From NCBI RefSeq assembly GCF_019449565.1, contig NZ_JAGRPM010000033.1:1-64000 (forward strand): 64,000 bases of DNA, in the 5' to 3' direction. Below the pieces are notes generated by a model. The model saw only the letters and a program-made list of their open reading frames with translations. It was not told where the DNA came from and ran no database searches. Both the position numbers and the translations under genes were made by a program. Below, piece after piece: positions 9,793 through 18,297 of this stretch; the stretch's first letter is position 1; each line of letters starts with the position of its first letter. This DNA is from Rhodoblastus sp. Lineage in GTDB: Bacteria; Pseudomonadota; Alphaproteobacteria; Rhizobiales; Beijerinckiaceae.

Positions 9793-10353
9793 TCAATCGA
9801 CCATGGGCGAAGCGGCAATGCTTTCGGAGAGGGCAGGGTCGGGGCCGAATTCCTCGACCGAGGACAGGGCGAGCAGCTCCATCAGGCGATGGCGCGCGCG
9901 ATTGACGCGGCTCTTGATCGTGCCGACCGCGCAGCCGCAGATTTCGGCGGCTTCCTCATAGGAAAAGCCGGAAGCGCCGATCAGCACCAGAGCCTCGCGC
10001 TGGTCGGCGGGGAGACGGTCGAGCTGGAAGCGGAAATCGGCGAGATCGAGATGCGCGAGCTGGTCGGGCAAAGTCACGAGGCGCGAGGCGGCTTCGCCGT
10101 CCACGTCCTGGACCTCGCGCCGCGCCTTGCGATATTGGCTGAAAAAGGTGTTGCGCATGATGGTGAACAGCCAGGCGCGCATATTCGTCCCTTCCATGAA
10201 GGAAGAGGCGCTGGACCAGGCCTTCATCAGGGTGTCCTGCACAAGGTCGTCCGCCCGATCGCCATTGCCTGCGAGCGAAAGCGCGAAAGCGCGGAGCGAG
10301 GGGATCTCCGCGAGCAACAAATCTTTCAGGCCAAGCCTGGCTTGTTCATTCAT
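9793..10353 (-). CDS. ecfG: EcfG-type general stress response sigma factor
   Basis: 186 residues. Sigma region 2 (AGNGDRADDLVQDTLMKAW) and region 4 (YEEAAEICGCAVGTIKSRVNRAR) are clear, with the short linker typical of the EcfG group. It directs RNA polymerase to promoters of the GGAAC-N16/17-CGTT type during general stress and is held inactive by NepR until phosphorylated PhyR removes NepR. The start codon overlaps the nepR stop by four bases (ATGA), so the pair is co-translated. The position next to nepR and divergent phyR is the canonical arrangement in Hyphomicrobiales. Confidence 0.96.
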   Translation of the reverse strand: MNEQARLGLKDLLLAEIPSLRAFALSLAGNGDRADDLVQDTLMKAWSSASSFMEGTNMRAWLFTIMRNTFFSQYRKARREVQDVDGEAASRLVTLPDQLAHLDLADFRFQLDRLPADQREALVLIGASGFSYEEAAEICGCAVGTIKSRVNRARHRLMELLALSSVEEFGPDPALSESIAASPMVD

Positions 10354-10565
10354 ACGGCCCCGGCCTTGTCCGCCCCGGCTTTGGCGGTAGTTGCATCTTC
10401 TTCTTCGCCGGCTTCCAGCCGGTCGAGCAGAAGCTTGAACCGGTCCGGGACGGGTTCGCGCGTCATGGCGTCGTACATATTCCGTAATTGTTTGCCAATA
10501 TGCGCCTGCAGGAGGGGCTCGAGCGTCGGTTCGACTGGCTGCTCTTTTTGTCCGCTTTCAGTCAT
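10350..10565 (-). CDS. nepR: NepR anti-sigma factor
   Basis: 71 residues, the normal family size. The core helix pair is visible: LEPLLQAHIGKQLRNMYDAM, then EPVPDRFKLLLDRLE, flanked by disordered tails. NepR binds and sequesters EcfG, and is itself sequestered by the sigma-like domain of phosphorylated PhyR. The gene is first in the nepR-ecfG operon and is preceded by an EcfG-type promoter 58 bases upstream of its start, so the locus looks autoregulated. Confidence 0.96.
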   Translation of the reverse strand: MTESGQKEQPVEPTLEPLLQAHIGKQLRNMYDAMTREPVPDRFKLLLDRLEAGEEEDATTAKAGADKAGAV

Positions 10566-10622
10566 ACAGCGCCAACCCCTGCTCCCGTTTCGGCCGTCCG
10601 GAGCGCTACGGCGTCCGCATAG

Positions 10623-10647
10623 AACGCCGCTCGCGCAGATTTGTTCC
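10623..10647 (-). promoter_or_regulatory. EcfG-dependent promoter of nepR-ecfG
   Basis: Read on the minus strand, GGAAC (10647-10643) is followed by 16 bases and then CGTT (10626-10623). This is a perfect match to the EcfG consensus GGAAC-N16/17-CGTT. The -10 element lies 58 bases before the nepR start and nothing else is transcribed from this side. The divergent phyR gene has no equally good match on the plus strand. Confidence 0.85.
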
Positions 10648-10729
10648 GCATGAGCTATAATGCAGCAAAGTTTCGCGCTAGGATACTGCTACGTCCACGA
10701 TCGAACGCCGTCCCCACTTTGAGGCCCTC

Positions 10730-11533
10730 ATGTCTCTTTCAAGCCTGATCGGACCGCAAATTCCCCTGCTGCGCCGCTATGCGCGCGCCCTGTCCGGCTC
10801 GCAGGCGAGCGGCGATTCCTATGTCGCCGCCGTGCTCGAAACCCTGCTCGCCGATCCCTCGCTGTTCGATCGCTCCGCTGAGCCGCGCGGGGAAATCTAT
10901 CGGTTGTTCTCGCTGGTGTGGAACGCCATGCCGCTCAACGGCCGCTCCTCCGAGGGCAAGTCGCCAGGCTCGCAGACCGACAGCCGGCTGGAATTGCTCA
11001 CGCCTTTGCCGCGCCAGGCTTTCCTGCTCACGGCGGTTGAAGGGTTCGATCCCGACAAGGCGGCGCGCATCCTCGACGTGACGCGTCCAGATTTCGACGC
11101 CATGATCGAACAAGCAGGCCGCGAAATCGGCGCGCAGGTCGCCACGAGCGTCATGATCATCGAGGATGAGCCGCTGATCGCGATGGACCTCGAAACACTG
11201 GTGGAAAGCCTGGGCCACACGGTGGTCGGCATGGCGCGAACCCGGGCCGAGGCGGTCGCTTTGGCGCGCGCCACGCGTCCCGGCCTGGTTCTCGCCGACA
11301 TCCGGCTCGCCGACGGCAGCTCCGGTCTCGACGCCGTGAACGAGATCCTGGAGAGCTTCGGCGTGCCGGTGATCTTCATCACCGCTTATCCGGAATCCCT
11401 GCTCACCGGACAGCGGCCCGAGCCGGCCTTCCTGATCTCGAAGCCGTTCCGCTCGGAAACCGTCAAGGCGATCGTCAGCCAGGCCATGTTCTTCAACGAA
11501 CTGGCGCGGCCGCCCCAGCGGCGGACCGCCTGA
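10730..11533 (+). CDS. phyR: PhyR response regulator/anti-anti-sigma factor
   Basis: 267 residues. The N-terminal ~130 residues form the sigma-like domain that mimics EcfG (IPLLRRYARALSGSQASGD; QAFLLTAVEGF). The C-terminal receiver domain begins near 141 with the acidic pair Glu145/Asp146 and contains the phospho-acceptor Asp190 (LVLADIRL), Thr218 (FITAY) and Lys238 (ISKPF). On phosphorylation PhyR captures NepR and frees EcfG. It is divergent from nepR-ecfG with a 164-base shared control region and has a GAGG ribosome site. No adjacent HWE-family kinase is present in the window, so the input kinase lies elsewhere. Confidence 0.97.
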   Translation: MSLSSLIGPQIPLLRRYARALSGSQASGDSYVAAVLETLLADPSLFDRSAEPRGEIYRLFSLVWNAMPLNGRSSEGKSPGSQTDSRLELLTPLPRQAFLLTAVEGFDPDKAARILDVTRPDFDAMIEQAGREIGAQVATSVMIIEDEPLIAMDLETLVESLGHTVVGMARTRAEAVALARATRPGLVLADIRLADGSSGLDAVNEILESFGVPVIFITAYPESLLTGQRPEPAFLISKPFRSETVKAIVSQAMFFNELARPPQRRTA

Positions 11534-11540
11534 ATCTTTC

Positions 11541-12233
11541 TCAGCCGGCTGGCTTGTACCGGCAGATGAGCAGGAAGGCGGCGACCGCCGCGGCCACGTC
11601 CGCTTGAATCGCATCATCGTCGTTCGGTTCGGCGACACAAAATAGCGCGGCCTTGAAATAGCTGGTCTGGCAAAGCTGGATGAACTGGTCCGCCGCCAGC
11701 ATGGGATCGGATTTCGCAATCGCGCCGCGCGCCATCTGGCTTTCGAGATAGAGGCCGAGCCTTTGCGCGCCCGCCTTGGGGCCGGCCTCGAAAAAAGCCT
11801 TGCCGATCTGCGGATATTTCGCGGCTGCGCCGATCACCATGCGAATATGGGCGAGATGCTCGGCGCGGCACATGTTCCGCATCAGGCCAAGGCCGATGCG
11901 GGTCAGGTCCTGGCCGAGATCGTCGTCGTCAGGGCCGAACTGGAACATTTGCTCGGCTTGCTGCGCGCGATCAGACCGGATCAAGGCCTCGAACAGGTCG
12001 CCTTTCGAAGGAAAATAAACGTAAAGCGTGCCTTTGGAGACGCCAGCCGCCCGGGCGATGTCACTCACGCTCGCGCCGTCGAAGCCGTCAGCGAGGAACA
12101 CCAGACGCGCGCCGTCGAGAATCTGGCGCGCTTTGCTGTCGCTTGCCGATTTCGCGCCGGAAGCCGCAGCCGGGACGCCGCTGCGAAGGGCGCGCTTTCG
12201 TTGGCCCGGTGCGCCGCTTTTTCCTTTTGTCAT
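11541..12233 (-). CDS. TetR-family transcriptional repressor
   Basis: 230 residues from the ATG at 12231-12233. A basic, disordered N-terminus (MTKGKSGAPGQRKRALRS) leads into a TetR HTH: ILDGARLVFLADGFDGASVSDIARAAGVSKGTLYVYFPSKG. The C-terminal helical domain should bind a small hydrophobic ligand; the ligand is unknown. The gene is divergent from the emrAB-type operon, and a palindrome in that operon's promoter is its probable operator. Repression of the pump, relieved by the pump's substrate, is the expected logic. Its 3' end meets phyR convergently with 7 bases between. Confidence 0.92.
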   Translation of the reverse strand: MTKGKSGAPGQRKRALRSGVPAAASGAKSASDSKARQILDGARLVFLADGFDGASVSDIARAAGVSKGTLYVYFPSKGDLFEALIRSDRAQQAEQMFQFGPDDDDLGQDLTRIGLGLMRNMCRAEHLAHIRMVIGAAAKYPQIGKAFFEAGPKAGAQRLGLYLESQMARGAIAKSDPMLAADQFIQLCQTSYFKAALFCVAEPNDDDAIQADVAAAVAAFLLICRYKPAG

Positions 12234-12387
12234 GGCCCGCTCAATACCCGCCGAACTGGCCCGCCAGCCGACGTCCCCCCTGATACAACCCATTGAAATC
12301 AAGACTATTACACCTGATGGCGCCCATGACGGCAAGAGGATTAACAAAAAGCTGACGCGACCGTCGCGCTTTTAGGTGGCATTTTAT

Positions 12388-12417
12388 TTGACCGAACCGT
12401 TCGGTTCGCACTATGAA
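12388..12417 (+). promoter_or_regulatory. Sigma-70 type promoter of the efflux operon
   Basis: TTGACC (12388-12393) is followed 18 bases later by TATGAA (12412-12417), a fair -35/-10 pair. The spacer is filled by a perfect palindrome, so a bound repressor would block polymerase directly. Confidence 0.6.
12393..12408. promoter_or_regulatory. Palindromic TetR operator
   Basis: CGAACCG and CGGTTCG form perfect 7-bp arms around a two-base centre (TT, 12400-12401). The size, symmetry and GAACCG/CGGTTC sequence resemble operators of TetR regulators of efflux pumps. It lies between the promoter elements and 160 bases from the tetR start. Confidence 0.75.
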
Positions 12418-12578
12418 AGTGAAATATTCAGCCTTTTGCGCCAGATTTTCAGATGCGCGCGAAAGCGGGCTTTATTGCAGGCAAGCGGCGCTCAGCGCCG
12501 TTCATTTCGCCCGCCGGTCCGGCGGGACCAAATCGATTTCCAGGGATTTGCCTCTGGCGCGTTTTTTTCGGGGATCAG

Positions 12579-13931
12579 ATGAGCGAATCGTCCAGCCGCC
12601 CACAGGATTTAACGCCTAGCCGCGATTTGATCGACGGCGAAGGCGCCATTGCGCCCTCCAATGAAGGCAAGGCCCTTCCGGTAGAAAAACTGGCGCGCCT
12701 CTTGCCGCGCGCTTCATCCGGCCAGGCTTTTGCGGGAAAGGGATTTGCCGGCCCTGGTTTTTCGCGTCCGGCCCCGGCGGATTCGCGCGGCGCCATCAAC
12801 GCCGCCCCGGACGCCTCCTCGGACGCGTCCTGGAATGCAAATGACAGCGGCGCGGCGGCGGATGTCGCATCGCCCCCCGGGAGCAAGTTCAAAAAGGCGG
12901 GGCTCGCCGCTTTGGCCGTTCTCGCCCTCGGCTACGCAGGGTCGGCTCTTGCGCATTACGTCTCGGTGGGGCGTTTTGTCTATACGACCGACAACGCCTA
13001 TGTCCGGACCGATCTTGCGATCGTCTCGCCCAAGATTTCAGGCTATGTCGAACAGGTGCCCGTCGTCGACAACCAGCACGTCCGGGCGGGCCAGCTGCTC
13101 GCGCGGATCGATTCCGGCGATTACCAGCTGGCCGTCGACATGGCGCGGCGCAAGGTCGAGACCCAGGAAGCCGCGATTCTGCGAATCAAGGCGCAGGCTG
13201 ACGCGCAATCGGCCGTCGTCGCGCAGGCCGAGGCTCAAATCGACTCCGCCCGGGCGGAAGTCGCGCGCGCCGAGGCGGAGCTTGTACGCGTGCGCTCGCT
13301 CGCCGCGTCGTCCTTTGCCTCGAAACAGCGTTACGACCAGTCCATCGCGGATCGCGACAAGGCGAACGCCGCGCTCGCCGGAGCGCAGGCGCAGCTTGCC
13401 GGGGCGCGCGCCAATCTCGTCGTGCTCCAGTCCTCGGTGCGGGAGGCGGAGCACGTGCGCGCCGAACTGGCCATTGCGGCCGCTCGGGCCGAGCGCGATC
13501 TCAGCTTCACGGATATCAAGGCCCCCTTCGACGGTACGCTCGGCAATCGCGTCGTCGAACCCGGACAATATGTCCAGCCCGGCGCGCGGTTGATGGCCAT
13601 AGCGCCGGACGACCGTTACTATGTCGAGGCTAATTTCAAGGAAACGCAGCTCGACCGCCTGGCGCCGGGCCAGAAGTCGCTGATCCACATTGACGCCTAT
13701 GGCGGCAAGGAAGTGGAAGGCGTCGTCGAGAGCATCGCGCCGGCCTCCGGTTCGGAATTCTCTTTGCTGCCGCCGGAAAACGCCACCGGCAATTTCACCA
13801 AGATCACCCAGCGATTCCCCGTGCGCATCCGCCTCGCCTCCGCCGATGGCAATCATTTGCGCGCCGGCATGTCTGTCATCGTGGACGTCGACACGGGCTC
13901 GGGCGGCAAGAGCGGCGGCAAGAGCGAATGA
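12579..13931 (+). CDS. emrA: HlyD/EmrA-family membrane fusion protein of a multidrug efflux pump
   Basis: 450 residues. A disordered N-terminal tail of about 105 residues, rich in Ala/Ser/Pro, precedes one transmembrane helix (AGLAALAVLALGYAGSALA). The periplasmic part has the biotinyl-lipoyl-like half motif TDNAYVRTDLAIVSPKISG, a long alpha-helical hairpin (about 190-320), then IKAPFDGTLGNRVVEPGQYV and a beta-barrel domain. It links the inner-membrane pump to an outer-membrane channel. The ATG at 12579 has a GGGGA ribosome site. The gene overlaps emrB by four bases (ATGA). The tail is longer than in E. coli EmrA. No outer-membrane factor gene is nearby, so a TolC-type protein would be shared. 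Confidence 0.9.
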   Translation: MSESSSRPQDLTPSRDLIDGEGAIAPSNEGKALPVEKLARLLPRASSGQAFAGKGFAGPGFSRPAPADSRGAINAAPDASSDASWNANDSGAAADVASPPGSKFKKAGLAALAVLALGYAGSALAHYVSVGRFVYTTDNAYVRTDLAIVSPKISGYVEQVPVVDNQHVRAGQLLARIDSGDYQLAVDMARRKVETQEAAILRIKAQADAQSAVVAQAEAQIDSARAEVARAEAELVRVRSLAASSFASKQRYDQSIADRDKANAALAGAQAQLAGARANLVVLQSSVREAEHVRAELAIAAARAERDLSFTDIKAPFDGTLGNRVVEPGQYVQPGARLMAIAPDDRYYVEANFKETQLDRLAPGQKSLIHIDAYGGKEVEGVVESIAPASGSEFSLLPPENATGNFTKITQRFPVRIRLASADGNHLRAGMSVIVDVDTGSGGKSGGKSE

Positions 13932-15508
13932 CCGGCCCGGCGTCCGGCGCAACGCCTGACGACGAAGCTGGCCGGGAGTTTTCGGCCGCCCGGCTGATCG
14001 CTTTCATCGCCATGGTCTTTGGCATGTTCATGGCGATCCTGGACATCCAGATCGTTTCGTCCTCGCTTTCGACCATTCAGGCTGGTCTCTCCGCCAGCGC
14101 CGACGAAGTCACCTGGGTGCAGACCGCCTATCTCGTCGCCGAAGTGGTGATGATCCCTCTGTCAGGCCTGCTCTCGCGCGCCTTCTCGACCCGGCTTTTG
14201 TTCGCTTTTTCCGCCGGGGGCTTCACCTTGATGAGCCTGCTCTGCGCGACAGCGACCGACATCCACCAGATGATCCTGTGGCGCGCCCTGCAAGGCTTTA
14301 TCGGCGGGGCGATGATTCCGACGGTCTTCGCGGCGGCCTATTCGATCTTTCCGCGCAACAAGATGTCGATCGTGGCGCCGATCGTCGGCCTCGTCGCCAC
14401 GCTCGCGCCCACCATCGGCCCGACGGTCGGCGGCTATCTGACAGATCTGTTCTCGTGGCGCTGGCTGTTCCTGGTCAATATCGGGCCGGGAATCGCCGTG
14501 ACCCTGACGGTTTTGGCGCTGGTCGATTTCGACCGGCCCGATCTGAGCGCTTTGAAGAACTTCGACTGGATCGGACTCGTTTCCATGGCCCTGTTCCTCG
14601 GCGGGCTGGAATATCTGCTCGAGGAAGGCCCCGGCAAGAACTGGTTCGAGGATCCCGTAATCGTCTGGGCGGCTCTGCTGTCGGGCTCCGGCGCGATCCT
14701 GTTCTTCTGGCAGGCTTTCAAGGCGCCAAATCCGATTGTCGATCTTTCCACCTTCCACAACCGGAACTTCTGGACCGGTTCGCTCGCCTCCTTCGTCCTT
14801 GGAGTCGGGCTCTATGGCCTGACCTATGTCTATCCGATCTATCTCGCCCGCGTGCGCGGGTTTTCCGCCTTGCAGATCGGCGAAACCATGTTCGTCACCG
14901 GCCTGTGCCAGTTCATCGCCGCGCCGATTGTCGGGCGGCTGCTCGGCAAGGTCGATCTGCGCGTGATGATCGGAATTGGTTTTCTGGGCTTCGCCTGGGG
15001 CGCGGCCATGCCCGCTTTCATCACGAGGGACTGGGCGTTCCAGGAGTTGTTGATCCCGCAGATGCTGCGCGGCTTCTCGTTGATGTTCATGATGGTGCCA
15101 ATCAATACTCTCGCGCTGGGCACCTTGCCGCCGGACAAACTGAAGAACGCCTCGGGCCTGTTCAATGTCACGCGCAATCTCGGCGGCGCTGTGGGACTGG
15201 CGATTATCAACACGACGCTGAACAATCGCTTCGATCTTCATATCCAGCGGCTTCACGAGAAGCTCACCTGGGGCAATGTGCAGGTGCAGGAATATCTGGC
15301 GCGGTTCGGCGCGCTCTATGCCCATCATGGGGATCAGGCCAATCTGGCCGCGACCCGTCAGCTGGCGGCGCTGGCGCGACGCGAGGCGCTGGTCATGGCT
15401 CTGGCCGACGTGTTTCTGGGGATGGCGGTGCTGTTTGTCGTCATGGTGGGGGTCGTGCCCCTGATGCGCCGGCCGGTTGTCGCGCCGTCGGCGGACGCCG
15501 CGCATTAA
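13928..15508 (+). CDS. emrB: DHA2-family (EmrB/QacA) MFS efflux transporter
   Basis: 526 residues with 14 predicted transmembrane helices. The N-terminal helices carry the DHA2 motif LDIQIVSSSLSTIQAGLS and motif C-like GPTVGGYLTD. A second conserved pattern, LGTLPPDKLKNASGLFN followed by GGAVGLAIIN, is typical of EmrB. It exports hydrophobic toxic compounds using the proton gradient, in complex with the EmrA-like protein encoded immediately upstream. Its stop overlaps the convergent coiled-coil gene by four bases. Regulation is inferred from the TetR gene and operator in front of the operon. Confidence 0.92.
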   Translation: MTGPASGATPDDEAGREFSAARLIAFIAMVFGMFMAILDIQIVSSSLSTIQAGLSASADEVTWVQTAYLVAEVVMIPLSGLLSRAFSTRLLFAFSAGGFTLMSLLCATATDIHQMILWRALQGFIGGAMIPTVFAAAYSIFPRNKMSIVAPIVGLVATLAPTIGPTVGGYLTDLFSWRWLFLVNIGPGIAVTLTVLALVDFDRPDLSALKNFDWIGLVSMALFLGGLEYLLEEGPGKNWFEDPVIVWAALLSGSGAILFFWQAFKAPNPIVDLSTFHNRNFWTGSLASFVLGVGLYGLTYVYPIYLARVRGFSALQIGETMFVTGLCQFIAAPIVGRLLGKVDLRVMIGIGFLGFAWGAAMPAFITRDWAFQELLIPQMLRGFSLMFMMVPINTLALGTLPPDKLKNASGLFNVTRNLGGAVGLAIINTTLNNRFDLHIQRLHEKLTWGNVQVQEYLARFGALYAHHGDQANLAATRQLAALARREALVMALADVFLGMAVLFVVMVGVVPLMRRPVVAPSADAAH

Positions 15509-16446
15509 TCGTCAACACGCTCCATATGGGCGAGCTGACGCCCGAGCCGGGAGATGGCCTCGCGCAGGTCCAGCAATTCCTGCTCCGCGCTGGGCGAAGT
15601 CGGCGCGCCATTGGCGTGCTGGCCCTCTTCGCCGGCGCCGTTTCGCGCCATTGGCTCGCCGGACGGCGCAGCCACCGGCCGTTCGACCAGCCGGCGGCGC
15701 AGGTCAAGATTCGCGCTTTCCATTTCCTCGCCGCGCTTCCGCTCGGCGGCGATTTTCGCCAGCATCCGCGCGCGGCGCGCCTCGAAATCGGCGGCGCGGC
15801 GCTCGGCTTCCGCAAGATCGGCCGCCATTGCGCTGTTGCGGCTGGAAAGCTCCTCGACCTGTGCCGCGATCTCGCGCCGCGCCGCTTCGACGGCGGCCAG
15901 CCGCTCGCGCGCGTCCTGGAGATTGCCGCCCGCCGCCTCCAGGGCCGTCTCAAGCTCGCTGACGCGATTGTCGAGCCGACGCCGCTCCTCCGCCAGCTTG
16001 TCGAATTCGCCATGCAGGGCGGTCAGCTCGGATTGGCGCTGGGCCAGCGTCTCGCGTGTCTCATCGAGCGCGGCCTGCGTTTTCTCGCCGAACTCTAGCG
16101 ATTTGGCGAGCTGGGAATTGCGTTCGTTCAGCAGCGCGGTGGTCTGCTCCAGCTGTTCGGTTGTACGCATCAGCGCGACGGCCCGCCGCCCCAGCTCCGC
16201 GGCGTCGGCGGCGCGACCGTCGCGGGCTTCCGCCGCCTTGAGTTCGAGGGCGCGATTTTCGGCGGCGAAACGCGCGCGCAGCAGGTCGCGGTCGGCTTCA
16301 ATCTCGTCGAAGGTCATCGGCAGGCGTGATTCGACTCGCGCCAGCGTCAGCCGTCGCGCGCGCGCCGAGACGACGGGCAGGAAGGCCAGGCCGATGAGGC
16401 CGCAAATGACAAAGCCCAGCGCGAAATCGACGATCTGCTCGACCAA
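15505..16446 (-). CDS. Membrane-anchored coiled-coil protein, unknown function
   Basis: 313 residues. One N-terminal transmembrane segment (about 7-26, FALGFVICGLIGLAFLPVV) is followed by a basic patch (SARARRLTLARVESRL) and about 200 residues of nearly unbroken heptad-rich coiled coil, full of Glu, Ala, Arg and Leu. The tail is disordered, ending in HMERVDD. Similar single-TM coiled-coil proteins are conserved in Hyphomicrobiales without assigned function; a scaffold role at the inner membrane is a guess. The start is a TTG at 16444-16446 with AGGA just upstream, chosen because any later start would lose the membrane segment. The gene stands alone. Confidence 0.7.
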   Translation of the reverse strand: MVEQIVDFALGFVICGLIGLAFLPVVSARARRLTLARVESRLPMTFDEIEADRDLLRARFAAENRALELKAAEARDGRAADAAELGRRAVALMRTTEQLEQTTALLNERNSQLAKSLEFGEKTQAALDETRETLAQRQSELTALHGEFDKLAEERRRLDNRVSELETALEAAGGNLQDARERLAAVEAARREIAAQVEELSSRNSAMAADLAEAERRAADFEARRARMLAKIAAERKRGEEMESANLDLRRRLVERPVAAPSGEPMARNGAGEEGQHANGAPTSPSAEQELLDLREAISRLGRQLAHMERVDD

Positions 16447-16538
16447 GGGTTCCTGCCTGTGAAACGGCGCCGGCGAATGCGCCCGAAAACCGCCTCACAC
16501 TGCCATTTTTGCCGCTGCATTGCAAAGCGGCGGCGCGG

Positions 16539-17132
16539 TCAGAACGGATTCCAGGTGGGGTGTTCGGTGAATTTGAGATAGCCGATATTGATGCCGAGCC
16601 GGGCGCCGACGCCGGTGCGGATGGGAACCACCGTCACGCCATTCGCCGTCAGGGCCGTGACGCCGAAGCCGCCGACCAGATAGGCGGAGCCGTCCACGCC
16701 GACGAAACGCTGGTAGAGGGCCTCGGTCGAGGGCAGGTTATAAATGAGCATCATGGTGCGGTCGCCATCCGCGCCATAGTCGAGGCCCAGCGACGGCCCC
16801 TGCCAGAACACGCGGCGATCTCCCGCATTGCGGGTGTACATCGTGCCCTCGCCGAAACGGACGCCGCCGACGAAGGCGCCGCCGGCCTCCTGGCCTAGCA
16901 CATAGGCGTTGGGCTGGCCCCAGCGTTTGGTCGCCGACTGGATCGCTTCGGCCAGGCCGCGCGAGAGCGAGCCAAAAAAGCGGTGGCCGTTGTCGATGAG
17001 TTCATTGTCGGTATAGGGAATCGGCCGCTCTTCGGCCAAGGCGGGAATCAGGCCGCCGGCCACGCCGGACAGGGCGGCGAAGACGCCAAGCCCGAGTCTC
17101 GCGCAGAGGGCGCGCCGCGACATGCTGTTCAT
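16539..17132 (-). CDS. eipA: DUF1134 (EipA-like) periplasmic protein
   Basis: 197 residues. An N-terminal Arg-containing signal (MSRRALCARLG, cleavage near ALAEE) is followed by a beta-rich domain with the family blocks GQEAGGAFVGGVRFGEGTMY, SLGLDYGADGDRTMMLIYNL and YLVGGFGVTAL. DUF1134 proteins such as Brucella EipA are small periplasmic beta-barrel-like proteins needed for envelope integrity in some species. The length fits the family. A GGGAG ribosome site precedes the start. The neighbours are not functionally linked in an obvious way. Confidence 0.85.
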   Translation of the reverse strand: MNSMSRRALCARLGLGVFAALSGVAGGLIPALAEERPIPYTDNELIDNGHRFFGSLSRGLAEAIQSATKRWGQPNAYVLGQEAGGAFVGGVRFGEGTMYTRNAGDRRVFWQGPSLGLDYGADGDRTMMLIYNLPSTEALYQRFVGVDGSAYLVGGFGVTALTANGVTVVPIRTGVGARLGINIGYLKFTEHPTWNPF

Positions 17133-17206
17133 GGCCCATGCTCCCTCAAGCTCTGTTTGAGCTTTGTTTGAGGGCCGGATTATCGCGGCTCAGGCTGAAC
17201 CGTTCA

Positions 17207-18046
17207 TTAACAGACGCCGGACGCCCGGAAACGGGCCGCCGCCGAGGGGTCGCCCCAGGCGATGAAGGGACCATTGGCGAATTCGCGCGCCGCCTTGCCG
17301 TAGAGCGCGGGAGCGCCGGACAGGTCGAGCACCACGCCGCCCGCACGGCGCAGCACGGCGTCGCCGGCGGCGGTGTCCCATTCCATGGTGGGGCCGAAGC
17401 GCGGATAGACGTCGGCCTCGCCGGAGGCGAGGAGGCAGAATTTCAGCGACGATCCTATCGGAACGATGTCCCGGACCGTCAAACGGCCAAGGAAACGCTT
17501 GGTTCCAGTGTCGAGATGGCTTCGGCTCGCCACGGCGACGGCGTCGCGTTCGGGCATGGACCGGACATGCAGCTCCCGCCATTCCGCGCGGGGCGGCATG
17601 CCGCCCTCGGGTTCGGCGGCAAAGGTCCAGGCGTGGCTGCCGGCGACGAACATTTCGCCACGGGCGGGCGCGAAGACGACGCCTACCGCAGGCACACCAT
17701 CGCGGATCAGGGCGATATTGACCGAAAAACAGTCGCGCCCCTCCAGAAACTCCCTGGTGCCGTCGAGCGGATCGACCAGGAAAAAGGGCCCGCCATCGAT
17801 TTCTGGCGTTCCTCCGCTTGCGCAAAGTTCTTCCGCGACGATCGGGAAACGCGGCGCCAGGCGCACCAGGCCCTCTATAATGATTTCCTCGGCGAGCAGG
17901 TCGGCGTCACAGACCGGACTCGAATCGCTTTTGATTCGCGCGCGGGCGCCAGACGCCCGGACGCGCATGATGGCGGCGCCCGCCTTGAGGGCGAGAAAGG
18001 CGAAAATTTCCGCCAGGGCGTCGTCATCCTGCATTCGGTCCGTCAT
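17207..18046 (-). CDS. cysQ: 3'(2'),5'-bisphosphate nucleotidase (IMPase superfamily)
   Basis: 279 residues. Metal-binding motifs of the Li-sensitive phosphatase family are visible: Glu in IVAEELCASG, DPLDGTREFLEGRD and, near the C-terminus, WDTAAGDAVLRRAGG. The REF after DGT and the KSDSSPVCDADLLAEE segment favour CysQ over inositol monophosphatase. CysQ converts 3'-phosphoadenosine 5'-phosphate to AMP, clearing the by-product of sulfate assimilation. It lies 250 bases from divergent chpT. A second member of the superfamily (SuhB type) is at 62467-63258. Confidence 0.9.
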   Translation of the reverse strand: MTDRMQDDDALAEIFAFLALKAGAAIMRVRASGARARIKSDSSPVCDADLLAEEIIIEGLVRLAPRFPIVAEELCASGGTPEIDGGPFFLVDPLDGTREFLEGRDCFSVNIALIRDGVPAVGVVFAPARGEMFVAGSHAWTFAAEPEGGMPPRAEWRELHVRSMPERDAVAVASRSHLDTGTKRFLGRLTVRDIVPIGSSLKFCLLASGEADVYPRFGPTMEWDTAAGDAVLRRAGGVVLDLSGAPALYGKAAREFANGPFIAWGDPSAAARFRASGVC

Positions 18047-18297
18047 GGTTTCCCGCCGCTAACCTCGCGCTAACCAATCCCCTACATAAGCTGGGGGAGG
18101 CGCCCGCGAAAGGGCTTCCTCTCCACGGCGCCCAGCCCTTTCGTCTATCTCTTTCGCCTGAATTCGACATCCGTCTCCGCCGCCGCCGTCGCGCGGTGCG
18201 GACTTCCGGGTTCAAGCGAAGCCGAATTCGGGCTAGAGTCCCCTCGCGCCCGCGCGATTGCCGCAGTTGATTCGCCTGACCAGACCGGAACCATCTC

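Larger units (their letters stand above)
12234..12578. other. Divergent control region between tetR and the efflux operon
   Basis: 345 bases without a convincing gene. The central part (12300-12440) is clearly AT-richer than its surroundings and holds the promoter and operator listed separately. The span from about 12450 to 12578 would be a leader of roughly 150 bases for the pump operon. It contains an in-frame open extension of the pump gene, which I do not read as coding because the GGGGA ribosome site lies just before 12579. Confidence 0.6.

Noticed and set aside
14278..16098. 606-codon plus-strand frame across emrB and the coiled-coil gene
   Set aside because: It spans two real genes on different strands and shows no domain.
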